Shown here one piece after another: positions 34,958 through 42,852 of a stretch of 64,000 nt of DNA; positions within the stretch are counted from its first letter, which is position 1, and each line of letters starts with the position of its first letter. Source of the stretch: PFJX01 sp040757575 (GTDB taxonomy: Bacteria > Pseudomonadota > Gammaproteobacteria > Burkholderiales > Thiobacillaceae); the NCBI GenBank assembly GCA_040757575.1, contig JBFLXA010000001.1, positions 310,001 through 374,000 on the forward strand. Reading direction: 5' to 3'. Made by a program: the position numbers and the translations under genes. The notes beneath the pieces are model-generated. The model ran no database searches. It was not told the origin of the DNA and was given only the letters and a program-made list of their open reading frames with translations.

Positions 34958-34978
34958 TTCATCTTGCAGGTTGCCGCC

Positions 34979-35683
34979 ATGAAGCCCGTTGCCATTTTCA
35001 GACACGCAGAAACCGAAGGGCCGGGCCACCTGGCCCTCTTCCTCGACCGGCAGGGCATTCCCTGGCAACTCTTCGCCATCGACAACGGCACCCCCGTGCC
35101 GGTAGAAGCGGCTGACTTCAGCGGCCTGGTGTTCATGGGTGGCCCCATGAGCGTGAACGATGACCTTCCCTGGATTCCACCTGTGCTGACACTCATCCGC
35201 CAGGCCGCGCAAAAACAAATCCCCGTGCTGGGCCACTGTCTTGGGGGCCAGCTCATGGCCAAGGCCCTGGGGGGCAGCGTCACCCGTACCCCGGTCAAGG
35301 AAATCGGCTGGGGCGAAGTCACCCCCTCGGACACCCCTGAAGCCGCCCTCTGGCTGGGCGAAACCGGCCCCTTCCAGGCCTTTCACTGGCACGGGGAAAC
35401 CTTCTCGCTGCCCGCAGGCGCCACCCGCATTCTCTCCAGCCAGCATTGTCCTAACCAGGCCTTCGTGCTGGGCCCTCACCTGGCCATGCAATGCCACGTG
35501 GAAATGACCTCGGACATGATCCGCACCTGGTGTGCCGTGGGTGCGGACGAAATCGCCCAGGCCGACAGCCCGGCTGTCCAGTCTCCCGGTGAGATCGAGG
35601 CCCTCAGCCCGGCCAGACTGCCCCAACTCCACCAGGCCGCAGAAACCCTCTACAGCCACTGGATCCAGGGCCTGGCTACGTAA
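34979..35683 (+). CDS. Class I glutamine amidotransferase-like protein
   Basis: The 234-residue single-domain protein has the nucleophile elbow PVLGHCLGGQ (Cys87), an oxyanion segment FMGGPMSVNDD, and a C-terminal CHVEMT with the His-Glu pair of the triad. It resembles the stand-alone GATase1 (GuaA-like) family, whose members may hydrolyse gamma-glutamyl compounds. No acceptor subunit is nearby, so the substrate is unknown. The start at 34979 follows a weak AGG site. Confidence 0.8.
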   Translation: MKPVAIFRHAETEGPGHLALFLDRQGIPWQLFAIDNGTPVPVEAADFSGLVFMGGPMSVNDDLPWIPPVLTLIRQAAQKQIPVLGHCLGGQLMAKALGGSVTRTPVKEIGWGEVTPSDTPEAALWLGETGPFQAFHWHGETFSLPAGATRILSSQHCPNQAFVLGPHLAMQCHVEMTSDMIRTWCAVGADEIAQADSPAVQSPGEIEALSPARLPQLHQAAETLYSHWIQGLAT

Positions 35684-35705
35684 GAGCCTATTGGAATAGG
35701 CTCTT
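35682..35705. repeat. Perfect 11-bp palindrome between two genes
   Basis: AAGAGCCTATT, two bases (GG), then AATAGGCTCTT form a nearly continuous palindrome that includes the last two bases of the amidotransferase TAA stop and ends 4 nt before the next ATG. With no T tract it may be a REP-like dispersed element, a transcript-end hairpin or a translation control. Confidence 0.6.
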
Positions 35706-35709
35706 AGCC

Positions 35710-35970
35710 ATGGACGAGATCATCACCCTCCCCCACCTGCGCACCCTGGTAGGGTTGCGCGTGCGGCATCAGGGCATGGAATGCCTGGTGGTGGAAGTAC
35801 TCGACACCCCCCCCAGCCTGGTTCTGCAACCGGACCAGGCCCCCCGGCTCATGCCGGACCAGTTCGGCAGACCCTTCGAATACGCCATGGCCATGGTGAC
35901 CCTGCCCGTACTTACAGACGATCTGACTGGCCTGAATGACGCGCTCCTGGACCTGGAAATCCTGGATTGA
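35710..35970 (+). CDS. Small uncharacterised protein
   Basis: I do not recognise this 86-residue acidic protein. It reads MDEIITLPHLRTLVGLRVRHQGMECLVVEVLD and is rich in beta-forming residues up to about 50, suggesting a small beta-barrel like those in RNA- or protein-binding domains. Codon usage matches the neighbours. The ATG lies right behind a palindrome. It precedes the diguanylate cyclase by 67 nt. Confidence 0.6.
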   Translation: MDEIITLPHLRTLVGLRVRHQGMECLVVEVLDTPPSLVLQPDQAPRLMPDQFGRPFEYAMAMVTLPVLTDDLTGLNDALLDLEILD

Positions 35971-36037
35971 CCAGCCCCACGAATCTGACGGGTTCACACA
36001 TTGACGCCGCCCCGGCGGCACGTGCACAGTACGGCCC

Positions 36038-37606
36038 ATGAAGCGCCCCTCCGCCCTGGTGCCTGTAATCGCCGGCTTCAGCGTCATGCTGTTGTTGATG
36101 GCGGCCGTCACGGCTATCGGCGTGACCTATGTGCGGATCCTCAGCGACCAGCTGACGGCCATCGTCGCCGAACGAAACCAGAAAGCCGAACTGGCCACTG
36201 CCATGCACGCCTTGCACGAGGGGCGCTACCAGGCCCTCATGCTGGCCACCAGTCTGCAGGATCCTTTTGCCCGGGACGAAGAAATCCTGCGTTTTTCCCG
36301 AATGGCTCAAGACTTCATGCTGCTGCGGGACAAATTCCTTGCCCTGCCACTTGATGATGCCGAACTGGAGCTCTGGCAGGGTATTCGAACCGATGTACGA
36401 AGCGTTGAAATCGGTGTGGACCAAGCCATCGATCTCCTTCACGCGGACGAACTGGAGGCCGCTAGGACCCTGATTCGCAGACAAGTGCTTCCCGCGCAGG
36501 AATCCATGATGCGCAAATGGGGAAGCCTGGTCGATCTGCAACGCAAAAAGAATCAGGAAGCCATGGATGAAGCCCGGCACGCCAGCAGCAATGCAAGCCA
36601 GCTCACGTTGGGGCTGTCCGCAGGCGCCTTTCTGGTGGGGCTGGTCATCGCCGGCTTCGTCATTCGCCTCAGCAGACGGCTAGAGAACGCCCTGTTCCAG
36701 GAAAAGGAAATGGCCCAGGTCACCCTCCACGCCATTGGCGACGCCGTCATCCGCTTTGACGACAAGGCCAGTCTGGCCTACCTCAACCCCGTTGCCGAGC
36801 AACTGCTGGGCCTCCAGGCAGGCTCCGTCCGTCATTATCCCCTGGATACCGTGCTGCGCCTGCAGGACAAGACGGACCGCACTGAACTGACCACCCAATT
36901 GGTCACCAGTGTGCTCCAGGGCAACCATGAATCCATCCCCTTCGGTGCCACCCTCATATCGGGCCCGGGTATGGAATTCGACGTGGAAGGCTCCTGCGCC
37001 CCCATCCACACCCATGGCGGAGACATAATCGGCGGTGTGCTGGTCCTGCGGGACGTGACCGAAGACCGGGAATTGCACCGCAAACTCATCTGGCAAGCCG
37101 ACCACGACGCCCTAACCGGCCTGCTCAACCGCCGTGCCTTCGAAGCACGCCTTTCCCAATCCCTGGTCAGCAAGCGGGCGGGGGAATTCCCCCTGTCCGT
37201 GCTTTATATCGATCTGGACCGGTTCAAACCCGTGAACGACACCGCCGGGCACGCGGCGGGAGACGAATTGCTGCGCAGGATATCCGCCATCATGCAGGCG
37301 CGCATCCGGGATACGGACACCCTGGCCCGCATGGGCGGCGACGAATTCGCCATCGTCCTGAGCGCCTGCCCGGATGCCATGGCCGAGGAAATCGCCCAGC
37401 AAATCCGGGCCGACATACGACAATTCCACTTTGCCTGGGAAAACCACACCTTCCAGGTGGGTGCCAGCATCGGCATCGTCCATGTCCCGCCCCACTGGGC
37501 CAGCCTGGACGACTGCCTGGTGGCAGCAGATGCGGCCTGCTACAAGGCCAAGCAAGGCGGCCGGAACCAGGTGGCCGTGCATAACCGCAGCGCGGAAGCT
37601 GCATGA
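36038..37606 (+). CDS. Membrane-bound diguanylate cyclase (PAS-GGDEF)
   Basis: The 522-residue protein has one membrane helix at about 9-30, a helical periplasmic sensor of about 150 residues, a second helix at about 187-210, a PAS-like domain (about 225-345) and a GGDEF domain (about 350-515). The active site MGGDEFAIVLS is intact, and RDTD five residues before it is an RxxD inhibitory site, so it should make cyclic di-GMP with product feedback. The glk ATG overlaps its TGA. No clear ribosome site marks the start. Confidence 0.88.
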   Translation: MKRPSALVPVIAGFSVMLLLMAAVTAIGVTYVRILSDQLTAIVAERNQKAELATAMHALHEGRYQALMLATSLQDPFARDEEILRFSRMAQDFMLLRDKFLALPLDDAELELWQGIRTDVRSVEIGVDQAIDLLHADELEAARTLIRRQVLPAQESMMRKWGSLVDLQRKKNQEAMDEARHASSNASQLTLGLSAGAFLVGLVIAGFVIRLSRRLENALFQEKEMAQVTLHAIGDAVIRFDDKASLAYLNPVAEQLLGLQAGSVRHYPLDTVLRLQDKTDRTELTTQLVTSVLQGNHESIPFGATLISGPGMEFDVEGSCAPIHTHGGDIIGGVLVLRDVTEDRELHRKLIWQADHDALTGLLNRRAFEARLSQSLVSKRAGEFPLSVLYIDLDRFKPVNDTAGHAAGDELLRRISAIMQARIRDTDTLARMGGDEFAIVLSACPDAMAEEIAQQIRADIRQFHFAWENHTFQVGASIGIVHVPPHWASLDDCLVAADAACYKAKQGGRNQVAVHNRSAEAA

Positions 37607-38556
37607 GAATGCTGGTCGGCGACATCGGCGGCACCCACTGCCGCCTCGCCTTGGCTCACATTCACGAAGGGCGGGTGGACCTCACCCAGGCCAGACGCTA
37701 CGTCAACGCTGACTTCACCAGTCTGGCTCAGATTATTCACGCCTATCTGGACAGCACGCCTGGATCCACGGCGAATTTGGCCTGTCTGGCGGTAGCAGGC
37801 CCCACGGACGGGCGCAATGTGCAATTCACCAACCTGGACTGGCATATCGACACCCGGGCCCTGCAAGCGGACTTGCCCCTGGCGCGCATCAGCCTGATCA
37901 ACGACTTTGTTGCCGTCGGCTGGGGCCTGAACGCCCTGCAAGCCCAGGATGTCCACCTGCTGCAGGGCGGCACGGCCAATCCAAAGGCGCCCAAGGCAGC
38001 CGTAGGTGCGGGCACGGGGCTGGGGGTCAGCATCGCCGTAGCGCAGGGCGCCCTGCACGTGCCCATGGCCACCGAAGGCGGGCATATCAGCTTTGCCCCC
38101 GCGGATCCTGAACAGGACCGCCTGCTCGCCTTCATGCGCCGTATCCATGGCCGTGTATCGGTGGAACGTCTCGTCTCCGGCCCGGGCATCGAAGACCTGT
38201 ACCAGTTTTGTGCCGCAGACGCCGGACAGACACCCCCAGGCCCGGTCAGTGCCCCGGCCATCAGCCAGGCCGCCCTGGTCCAGACCGATCCCGTCGCCCG
38301 AAAAGCCCTGACCCTGTTCGCCCGGCTCTATGGCCAGGTGGCGGGAGATATCGCCCTGGTGGCCAATGCCCAGGCCGGCATTTACCTGGCCGGCGGAATC
38401 GCTCCCCAGATCCTGCCAATCCTGAACGGCCCGGCCTTCCTAGAAGGCTTCCATGCCAAGGGCCGCTTCAGCGACTGGATGCACACAGTCCCGGTCGCGG
38501 TGATTCTGGACCCCGACATCGGGCTCCGGGGCGCGGCCATCGCAGGGAACGCCTGA
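37603..38556 (+). CDS. glk: Glucokinase
   Basis: The 317-residue ROK/hexokinase-fold enzyme phosphorylates glucose with ATP. LVGDIGGTHCRLAL is the phosphate-1 motif, INDFVAVGWGL contains the catalytic aspartate, VGAGTGLGV the phosphate-2 motif, and TEGGH the substrate-binding glutamate. The C-terminal IYLAGGIAPQIL binds adenosine. It shares an ATGA overlap with the diguanylate cyclase, an unusual pairing. Confidence 0.93.
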   Translation: MRMLVGDIGGTHCRLALAHIHEGRVDLTQARRYVNADFTSLAQIIHAYLDSTPGSTANLACLAVAGPTDGRNVQFTNLDWHIDTRALQADLPLARISLINDFVAVGWGLNALQAQDVHLLQGGTANPKAPKAAVGAGTGLGVSIAVAQGALHVPMATEGGHISFAPADPEQDRLLAFMRRIHGRVSVERLVSGPGIEDLYQFCAADAGQTPPGPVSAPAISQAALVQTDPVARKALTLFARLYGQVAGDIALVANAQAGIYLAGGIAPQILPILNGPAFLEGFHAKGRFSDWMHTVPVAVILDPDIGLRGAAIAGNA

Positions 38557-38573
38557 ATACTCCGAGACAAATG

Positions 38574-38601
38574 AAAAGGGCCTGCATTTCTGCAAGCCCT
38601 T
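38574..38601 (-). terminator. Intrinsic terminator of the tRNA-Ser/tRNA-Arg transcript
   Basis: On the minus strand AAGGGCTTGCA and TGCAGGCCCTT pair (one G-U) across a GAAA tetraloop, followed by TTTTCATTTG. Confidence 0.7.
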
Positions 38602-38609
38602 GTATTGCT

Positions 38610-38686
38610 TGGCGCGCCCGGCAGGATTCGAACCCACGACCCCCTGGTTCGTAGCCAGGTACTCTATCCAACTGAGCTACGAGCGC
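38610..38686 (-). tRNA. tRNA-Arg (anticodon ACG)
   Basis: This 77-nt cloverleaf has acceptor GCGCTCG/CGGGCGC, a D arm GCTCAGTTGGATAGAGT, anticodon loop CTACGAA with ACG (read as ICG after deamination), a GGTTCGAATCC T arm and an encoded CCA. Confidence 0.96.
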
Positions 38687-38745
38687 GTAAAGAGGCGCGG
38701 ATTATAAAGCAACCGCGCATCTTGGCAAGAAGCATCTTGCGAATC

Positions 38746-38839
38746 TGGCGGAGACGGAGGGATTCGAACCCTCGATACACGTTTTAGCGCGTATGCTCCC
38801 TTAGCAGGGGAGTGCCTTCGACCTCTCGGCCACGTCTCC
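38746..38839 (-). tRNA. tRNA-Ser (anticodon GCT)
   Basis: This 94-nt class II tRNA has acceptor GGAGACG/CGTCTCC, anticodon stem CTCCC with loop CTGCTAA (GCT), a long variable arm (about 20 nt), a GGTTCGAATCC T arm and encoded CCA. It lies 59 nt upstream of tRNA-Arg on the same strand. Confidence 0.96.
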
Positions 38840-38860
38840 AAACTGTTTCAGCCACGGCCG

Positions 38861-38890
38861 AAAAAAGCCGCGCAAGAATACCCGCGCGGC
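38861..38890 (-). terminator. Intrinsic terminator of lysC
   Basis: GCCGCGC and GCGCGGC pair on the minus strand across a 10-nt loop and are followed by TTTTTT, 37 nt past the lysC stop. Confidence 0.85.
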
Positions 38891-38903
38891 GGGGCAAAAG
38901 CAA
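38875..38903 (-). promoter_or_regulatory. Predicted promoter of tRNA-Ser, overlapping the lysC terminator
   Basis: On the minus strand TTGCTT (38898-38903) and TATTCT (38875-38880) are spaced 17 bp. The -10 lies in the loop of the lysC terminator and the start would fall in its 3' arm, about 30 nt before the tRNA. Confidence 0.45.
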
Positions 38904-38927
38904 TTTTGCCGGCAGGAAAACCTCTGA

Positions 38928-40163
38928 TCAGACGGTCGCCTCAGAGCTCTTGTCCAGCTCGAAAGCCTGGTGCAGGGCTCGTACCGCCAGTTCCATGTAT
39001 TTGTCTTCCACCACCACGGAAATCTTGATTTCAGAGGTGGAGATCATTTGCAGGTTGATGTTTTCGGCGGCAAGACAACGGAACATCTTGCTGGCCACGC
39101 CTGCGTGGGTCCGCATGCCCACGCCGACGATGGACACCTTGGCGATCTTGTCGTCGCCGGTCACTTCCTTGGCGCCGATGGCGTCCTTCACGGTTTCCAG
39201 AACGCCCAGGGCTTTTTTCAGGTCGTTGCGGTGCACGGTGAAGGTGAAGTCGGTGGTGTTATTGGCGCCCACGTTCTGCACGATCATGTCCACTTCGATG
39301 TTGGCATCGGCAATGGGACCCAGGATGTTGGCGGCAATGCCGGGCCGGTCGGGTACGCCCAGGATGGTGCACTTGGCTTCGTCACGGTTGAAGGCGATGC
39401 CGGAGATGATGGGTTGTTCCATGGAATCTTCCTCAAAAGTAATCAGCGTGCCCTCGCCTTCATCCTCGAAGCTGGACAGCACGCGCAGTTTGACCTTGTA
39501 TTTGCCGGCGAACTCCACCGAGCGGATCTGCAACACCTTGGAGCCCAGGCTGGCCAGTTCCAGCATCTCCTCGAAGGTGATGGTGTCCAGCTTGCGGGCT
39601 TCGGGCACGATGCGGGGGTCGGTGGTGTAGACCCCGTCCACGTCGGTGTATATCTGGCATTCATCTGCCTTGAGGGCCGCCGCCAGGGCCACGCCCGTAG
39701 TGTCGGAACCGCCCCGGCCCAGGGTGGTGATGTTGCCCTTCTCGTCCACCCCCTGGAAACCGGCCACCACGACCACGTGGCCGCTATCCAGGTCACCGCG
39801 CAGGTTGTCCTCGTCGATGGAGAGAATTCGGGCCTTGGTATGGGCGTCGTCGGTGACGATGCGCACCTGGGCGCCGGTGTAGCTCTTGGCTTTCAGGCCC
39901 AGGTCTTTGAGGGCCATGGCCAGCAGGGCGATGGTGACCTGTTCGCCGGTAGACACCAGCACGTCCATTTCCCGGGGGTCCGGGTCTTTCTGGATTTCCT
40001 TGGCCAGGCCGATAAGCCGGTTGGTCTCGCCGGACATGGCGGACACCACCACCACCACCTGATGCCCAAGCATCTTGAATTTGGCCACCCGCTCCGCGAC
40101 GTTGCGGATGCGCTCGATGGAGCCTACCGAGGTGCCGCCATACTTCTGAACAATCAATGCCAT
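38928..40163 (-). CDS. lysC: Aspartate kinase
   Basis: The 411-residue enzyme phosphorylates aspartate at the entry to lysine, methionine and threonine synthesis. MALIVQKYGGTSVGSIERI is the kinase start motif. GFQGVDEKGNITTLGRGGSDTTGVALAAAL binds substrates, and two C-terminal ACT domains (about 265-405, with GVADRPGIAANILG-like GVPDRPGIAANIL) mediate feedback. I chose the ATG at 40163 over one 57 nt upstream because the family begins there. Confidence 0.96.
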   Translation of the reverse strand: MALIVQKYGGTSVGSIERIRNVAERVAKFKMLGHQVVVVVSAMSGETNRLIGLAKEIQKDPDPREMDVLVSTGEQVTIALLAMALKDLGLKAKSYTGAQVRIVTDDAHTKARILSIDEDNLRGDLDSGHVVVVAGFQGVDEKGNITTLGRGGSDTTGVALAAALKADECQIYTDVDGVYTTDPRIVPEARKLDTITFEEMLELASLGSKVLQIRSVEFAGKYKVKLRVLSSFEDEGEGTLITFEEDSMEQPIISGIAFNRDEAKCTILGVPDRPGIAANILGPIADANIEVDMIVQNVGANNTTDFTFTVHRNDLKKALGVLETVKDAIGAKEVTGDDKIAKVSIVGVGMRTHAGVASKMFRCLAAENINLQMISTSEIKISVVVEDKYMELAVRALHQAFELDKSSEATV

Positions 40164-40238
40164 GATGGGTTCGTGCTCGAACTGTATAAAAAGCGGGCAT
40201 TCTACAAGCTTCCGCTCCACAGCGTGGTTTAGCTTTGA

Positions 40239-40267
40239 TTGAAACTATTCCTGCCTGTTGCTAGTCT
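40239..40267 (+). promoter_or_regulatory. Predicted sigma-70 promoter of the Bax inhibitor-1 gene
   Basis: TTGAAA (40239-40244) and TAGTCT (40262-40267) are spaced 17 bp, with the ATG about 27 nt past the predicted start. Confidence 0.5.
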
Positions 40268-40300
40268 CAGCCCCGTTACCAACCCTGGAGTGATCCAACC

Positions 40301-40993
40301 ATGCGATTCGACAATGCTGTCCCTATGGGCACCACCGCCGTTTCCATCGAGCAGACCAGCAAGGTGCTGCGCAATACCTACATGTTGCTGTCCATGACGC
40401 TGCTCTTCAGCGCCGTGATGGCAGGACTGTCCATGGCCATGAACGTGCCCTACATCGTAAGCCTGGGCACCAGCCTGGCAGCCATGGCGCTGTTGTGGTT
40501 CGTGGTGCCCCGCACCGCCAATTCCGGCGCTGGCATCGGCGTGGTGTTCGCCGTCACCGGCCTGCTGGGCTTTGGCCTGGGCCCGGTGCTGAACCACTAT
40601 CTGAGCCTGGCCAACGGCGGCGAGATCGTCATGCTGGCCCTGGGCATCACCGGCGCGGCCTTCCTGGGTCTGTCCGGCTACGCCCTGGTGTCCCGCAAGG
40701 ACTTCAGCTTCATGCGCAACTTCCTGTTCATCGGCATCCTGGTGGCGTTCATCGCCGGCATCGTGGCCGTGGTGGCTGCGCTGGTGGGCTATCCCATGCC
40801 CGCCCTGGCCCTGACGGTGTCCGCCCTGTTCGCCTTCCTGATGTGCGGCATGATCCTCTGGCAGACCAGTGAGATCGTGAACGGCGGCGAAACCAACTAT
40901 GTGCTGGCCACCGTGGGCCTGTACGTGTCCATCTACAACCTGTTCACCAGCCTGCTGCACCTGCTGGGCGCCTTCATGGGCGAACGGGATTGA
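40301..40993 (+). CDS. Bax inhibitor-1/YccA family membrane protein
   Basis: The 230-residue protein has seven predicted helices and the BI-1 features LRNTYMLLSMTLLFSAVMAG near the start and YVSIYNLFTSLLHLLGAF at the end, the latter including the conserved Y-x2-NLF segment. Relatives modulate FtsH protease activity or leak calcium; the role here is inferred only from family. It has its own promoter and a strong terminator. Confidence 0.9.
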   Translation: MRFDNAVPMGTTAVSIEQTSKVLRNTYMLLSMTLLFSAVMAGLSMAMNVPYIVSLGTSLAAMALLWFVVPRTANSGAGIGVVFAVTGLLGFGLGPVLNHYLSLANGGEIVMLALGITGAAFLGLSGYALVSRKDFSFMRNFLFIGILVAFIAGIVAVVAALVGYPMPALALTVSALFAFLMCGMILWQTSEIVNGGETNYVLATVGLYVSIYNLFTSLLHLLGAFMGERD

Positions 40994-41010
40994 TCTCCTT
41001 CCCAGGACGA

Positions 41011-41036
41011 AGGGGCGGCGTCTGCCGCCCCTTTTT
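41011..41036 (+). terminator. Intrinsic terminator after the Bax inhibitor-1 gene
   Basis: GGGGCGGC and GCCGCCCC pair across GTCT and are followed by TTTTT. The pdxA ATG begins only six bases later. Confidence 0.88.
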
Positions 41037-41042
41037 ATTTGC

Positions 41043-42062
41043 ATGACATCTCCCCTCGCCATCACCGCCGGCGAACCCGCCGGCATCGGCCTGGACCTGT
41101 GCGTCCAACTGGCCCAGACGCCCGTGGCTGCCCCGCTGGTTTTGGTTGCCGACCGGGAAGCCCTGACCCAGCGAGCCGGACTGCTGGGTCTGCCCTTGCA
41201 ACTGCCCGACTACACCCCTGGGCAACCCGCCCCCTTGAGCCTGCTCCATGTGCCGGCCCGGGCGCCGGTGACGGCGGGCCAACTGGATACCCGAAACGCC
41301 CCCTACGTGCTGGATACCCTGCGGCGAGCCCTGTCCGGCTGCCAGAGCGGCGAATTCGCGGGCCTGGTCACCGGCCCGGTGCACAAGGGTGTCATCAACG
41401 ACGCCGGCATGGCTTTTACCGGCCACACGGAATTCCTGGCGGAACTGACCGGTACCCCCCGGGTGGTGATGATGCTGGCCGGTGGCGGCATGCGGGTGGC
41501 CCTGGCCACCACACACCTGCCCCTGCGGGAGGTGGCGGACGCCATCACCCCCGCCGCCCTGACGGAAACCCTCACCATTCTGCATGACGCGCTCCAGCGG
41601 GATTTCGGCATTGGCGCCCCCCGCATCCTGGTGGCGGGTCTCAACCCCCACGCGGGGGAGGGCGGCCACCTGGGGCGGGAGGAAATCGAATGCATCGAGC
41701 CCGTGCTGGCCCATCTGCGCGCCCGGGGCATGAATCTTGTGGGCCCCCTGCCCGCCGACACCCTGTTCCAGCGCAAGAACCTGGAAACCTGTGATGCCGT
41801 GCTGGCCATGTACCACGACCAGGGCTTGCCGGTACTCAAACACGCAAGCTTCGGCGAAGGGGTGAACATCACCCTGGGCCTGCCCATCATCCGCACCTCC
41901 GTGGACCACGGCACGGCCCTGGATCTGGCCGGCACCGGCAAAGCCCACGTGGGCAGCCTGCAAGTGGCCATCGCCGCCGCCCTGGATATGGCTCGACACC
42001 GGGCCCATTACCAACACCCGCGCCAACCCCCACACCAGGCAACTCCCCAGACCACGTCATGA
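41043..42062 (+). CDS. pdxA: 4-hydroxythreonine-4-phosphate dehydrogenase
   Basis: The 339-residue enzyme of vitamin B6 synthesis has the N-terminal motif ITAGEPAGIGLDL, GFTGHTEFLAELT-like FTGHTEFLAEL with a metal-binding histidine, AGLNPHAGEGGHLGREE, and YHDQGLPVLKH. The start must lie near 41043 because the GEPAGIG motif begins at residue 10. No ribosome site fits between it and the terminator. The stop overlaps rsmA by ATGA. Confidence 0.94.
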   Translation: MTSPLAITAGEPAGIGLDLCVQLAQTPVAAPLVLVADREALTQRAGLLGLPLQLPDYTPGQPAPLSLLHVPARAPVTAGQLDTRNAPYVLDTLRRALSGCQSGEFAGLVTGPVHKGVINDAGMAFTGHTEFLAELTGTPRVVMMLAGGGMRVALATTHLPLREVADAITPAALTETLTILHDALQRDFGIGAPRILVAGLNPHAGEGGHLGREEIECIEPVLAHLRARGMNLVGPLPADTLFQRKNLETCDAVLAMYHDQGLPVLKHASFGEGVNITLGLPIIRTSVDHGTALDLAGTGKAHVGSLQVAIAAALDMARHRAHYQHPRQPPHQATPQTTS

Positions 42063-42841
42063 CCGCTCCCCTGCCCCGCGCGAAAAAATCCCTGGGCCAG
42101 CACTTCCTGGTGGACACCCATTACATCGCCCGCATCGTCGCCGCCATCCGCCCTGAACCGGAAGACCTGATGGTGGAGATCGGCCCCGGCCCTGGCGCGC
42201 TCACCCGGCCTTTGCTGGATGTCTTGCAACACCTTCATGTGGTGGAATTCGACCGGGACATGGTGGCGCGACTGGTGGCCGAGTTTCCCGAATCACGGCT
42301 CGCCATCCACCAGGCCGATGCCCTGGCCTTCGATTTCGGTGCCCTGGGTCACGATCTGCGGGTAGTGGGCAACCTGCCGTACAACATTTCCTCCCCCCTG
42401 CTGTTCCATCTTGCCGACCAGGCAGAAGGCATCCGCGACATGACCTTCATGCTGCAAAAAGAGGTGGTGGACCGCATGGCTGCGGCACCGGACACGCCGG
42501 ATTACGGCCGCCTGTCGGTGATGCTCCAGGCCCGCTTTGCAGTCACCCGGCTGTTCATCGTCCCTCCCGGCGCCTTCCTGCCACCGCCGAAAGTGGATTC
42601 GGCCATAGTCCGCCTGGTGCCGCTGCCCCTCGAGGCTGTGCCCTACCAGGATGAAAAGGTGTTTGCCGAGGTGGTGGCCCGGGCCTTCGGCCAGCGTCGC
42701 AAGACTTTGCGCAACACCCTCAAAGGCGTGGCCGACGAGGCGGCCTTTGCTGCCGTGGGCATTGATCCGGTGCGCCGGGGGGAAACCCTGGCGGTGGGCG
42801 AATTCGCTTCCCTGGCCAATCATCTGGCGGCAGCCGGGTAG
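42059..42841 (+). CDS. rsmA: 16S rRNA (adenine1518/1519-N6) dimethyltransferase
   Basis: The 260-residue KsgA-type enzyme dimethylates two adjacent adenines near the 3' end of 16S rRNA. KSLGQHFLVD starts the family fold, VEIGPGPGALT is SAM motif I, and VVGNLPYNISSPLLF is the NLPY catalytic motif. FGQRRKTLRNTL lies in the C-terminal domain. It overlaps pdxA, a common pairing. Confidence 0.96.
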   Translation: MTAPLPRAKKSLGQHFLVDTHYIARIVAAIRPEPEDLMVEIGPGPGALTRPLLDVLQHLHVVEFDRDMVARLVAEFPESRLAIHQADALAFDFGALGHDLRVVGNLPYNISSPLLFHLADQAEGIRDMTFMLQKEVVDRMAAAPDTPDYGRLSVMLQARFAVTRLFIVPPGAFLPPPKVDSAIVRLVPLPLEAVPYQDEKVFAEVVARAFGQRRKTLRNTLKGVADEAAFAAVGIDPVRRGETLAVGEFASLANHLAAAG

Positions 42842-42852
42842 AATCCGCCGCC

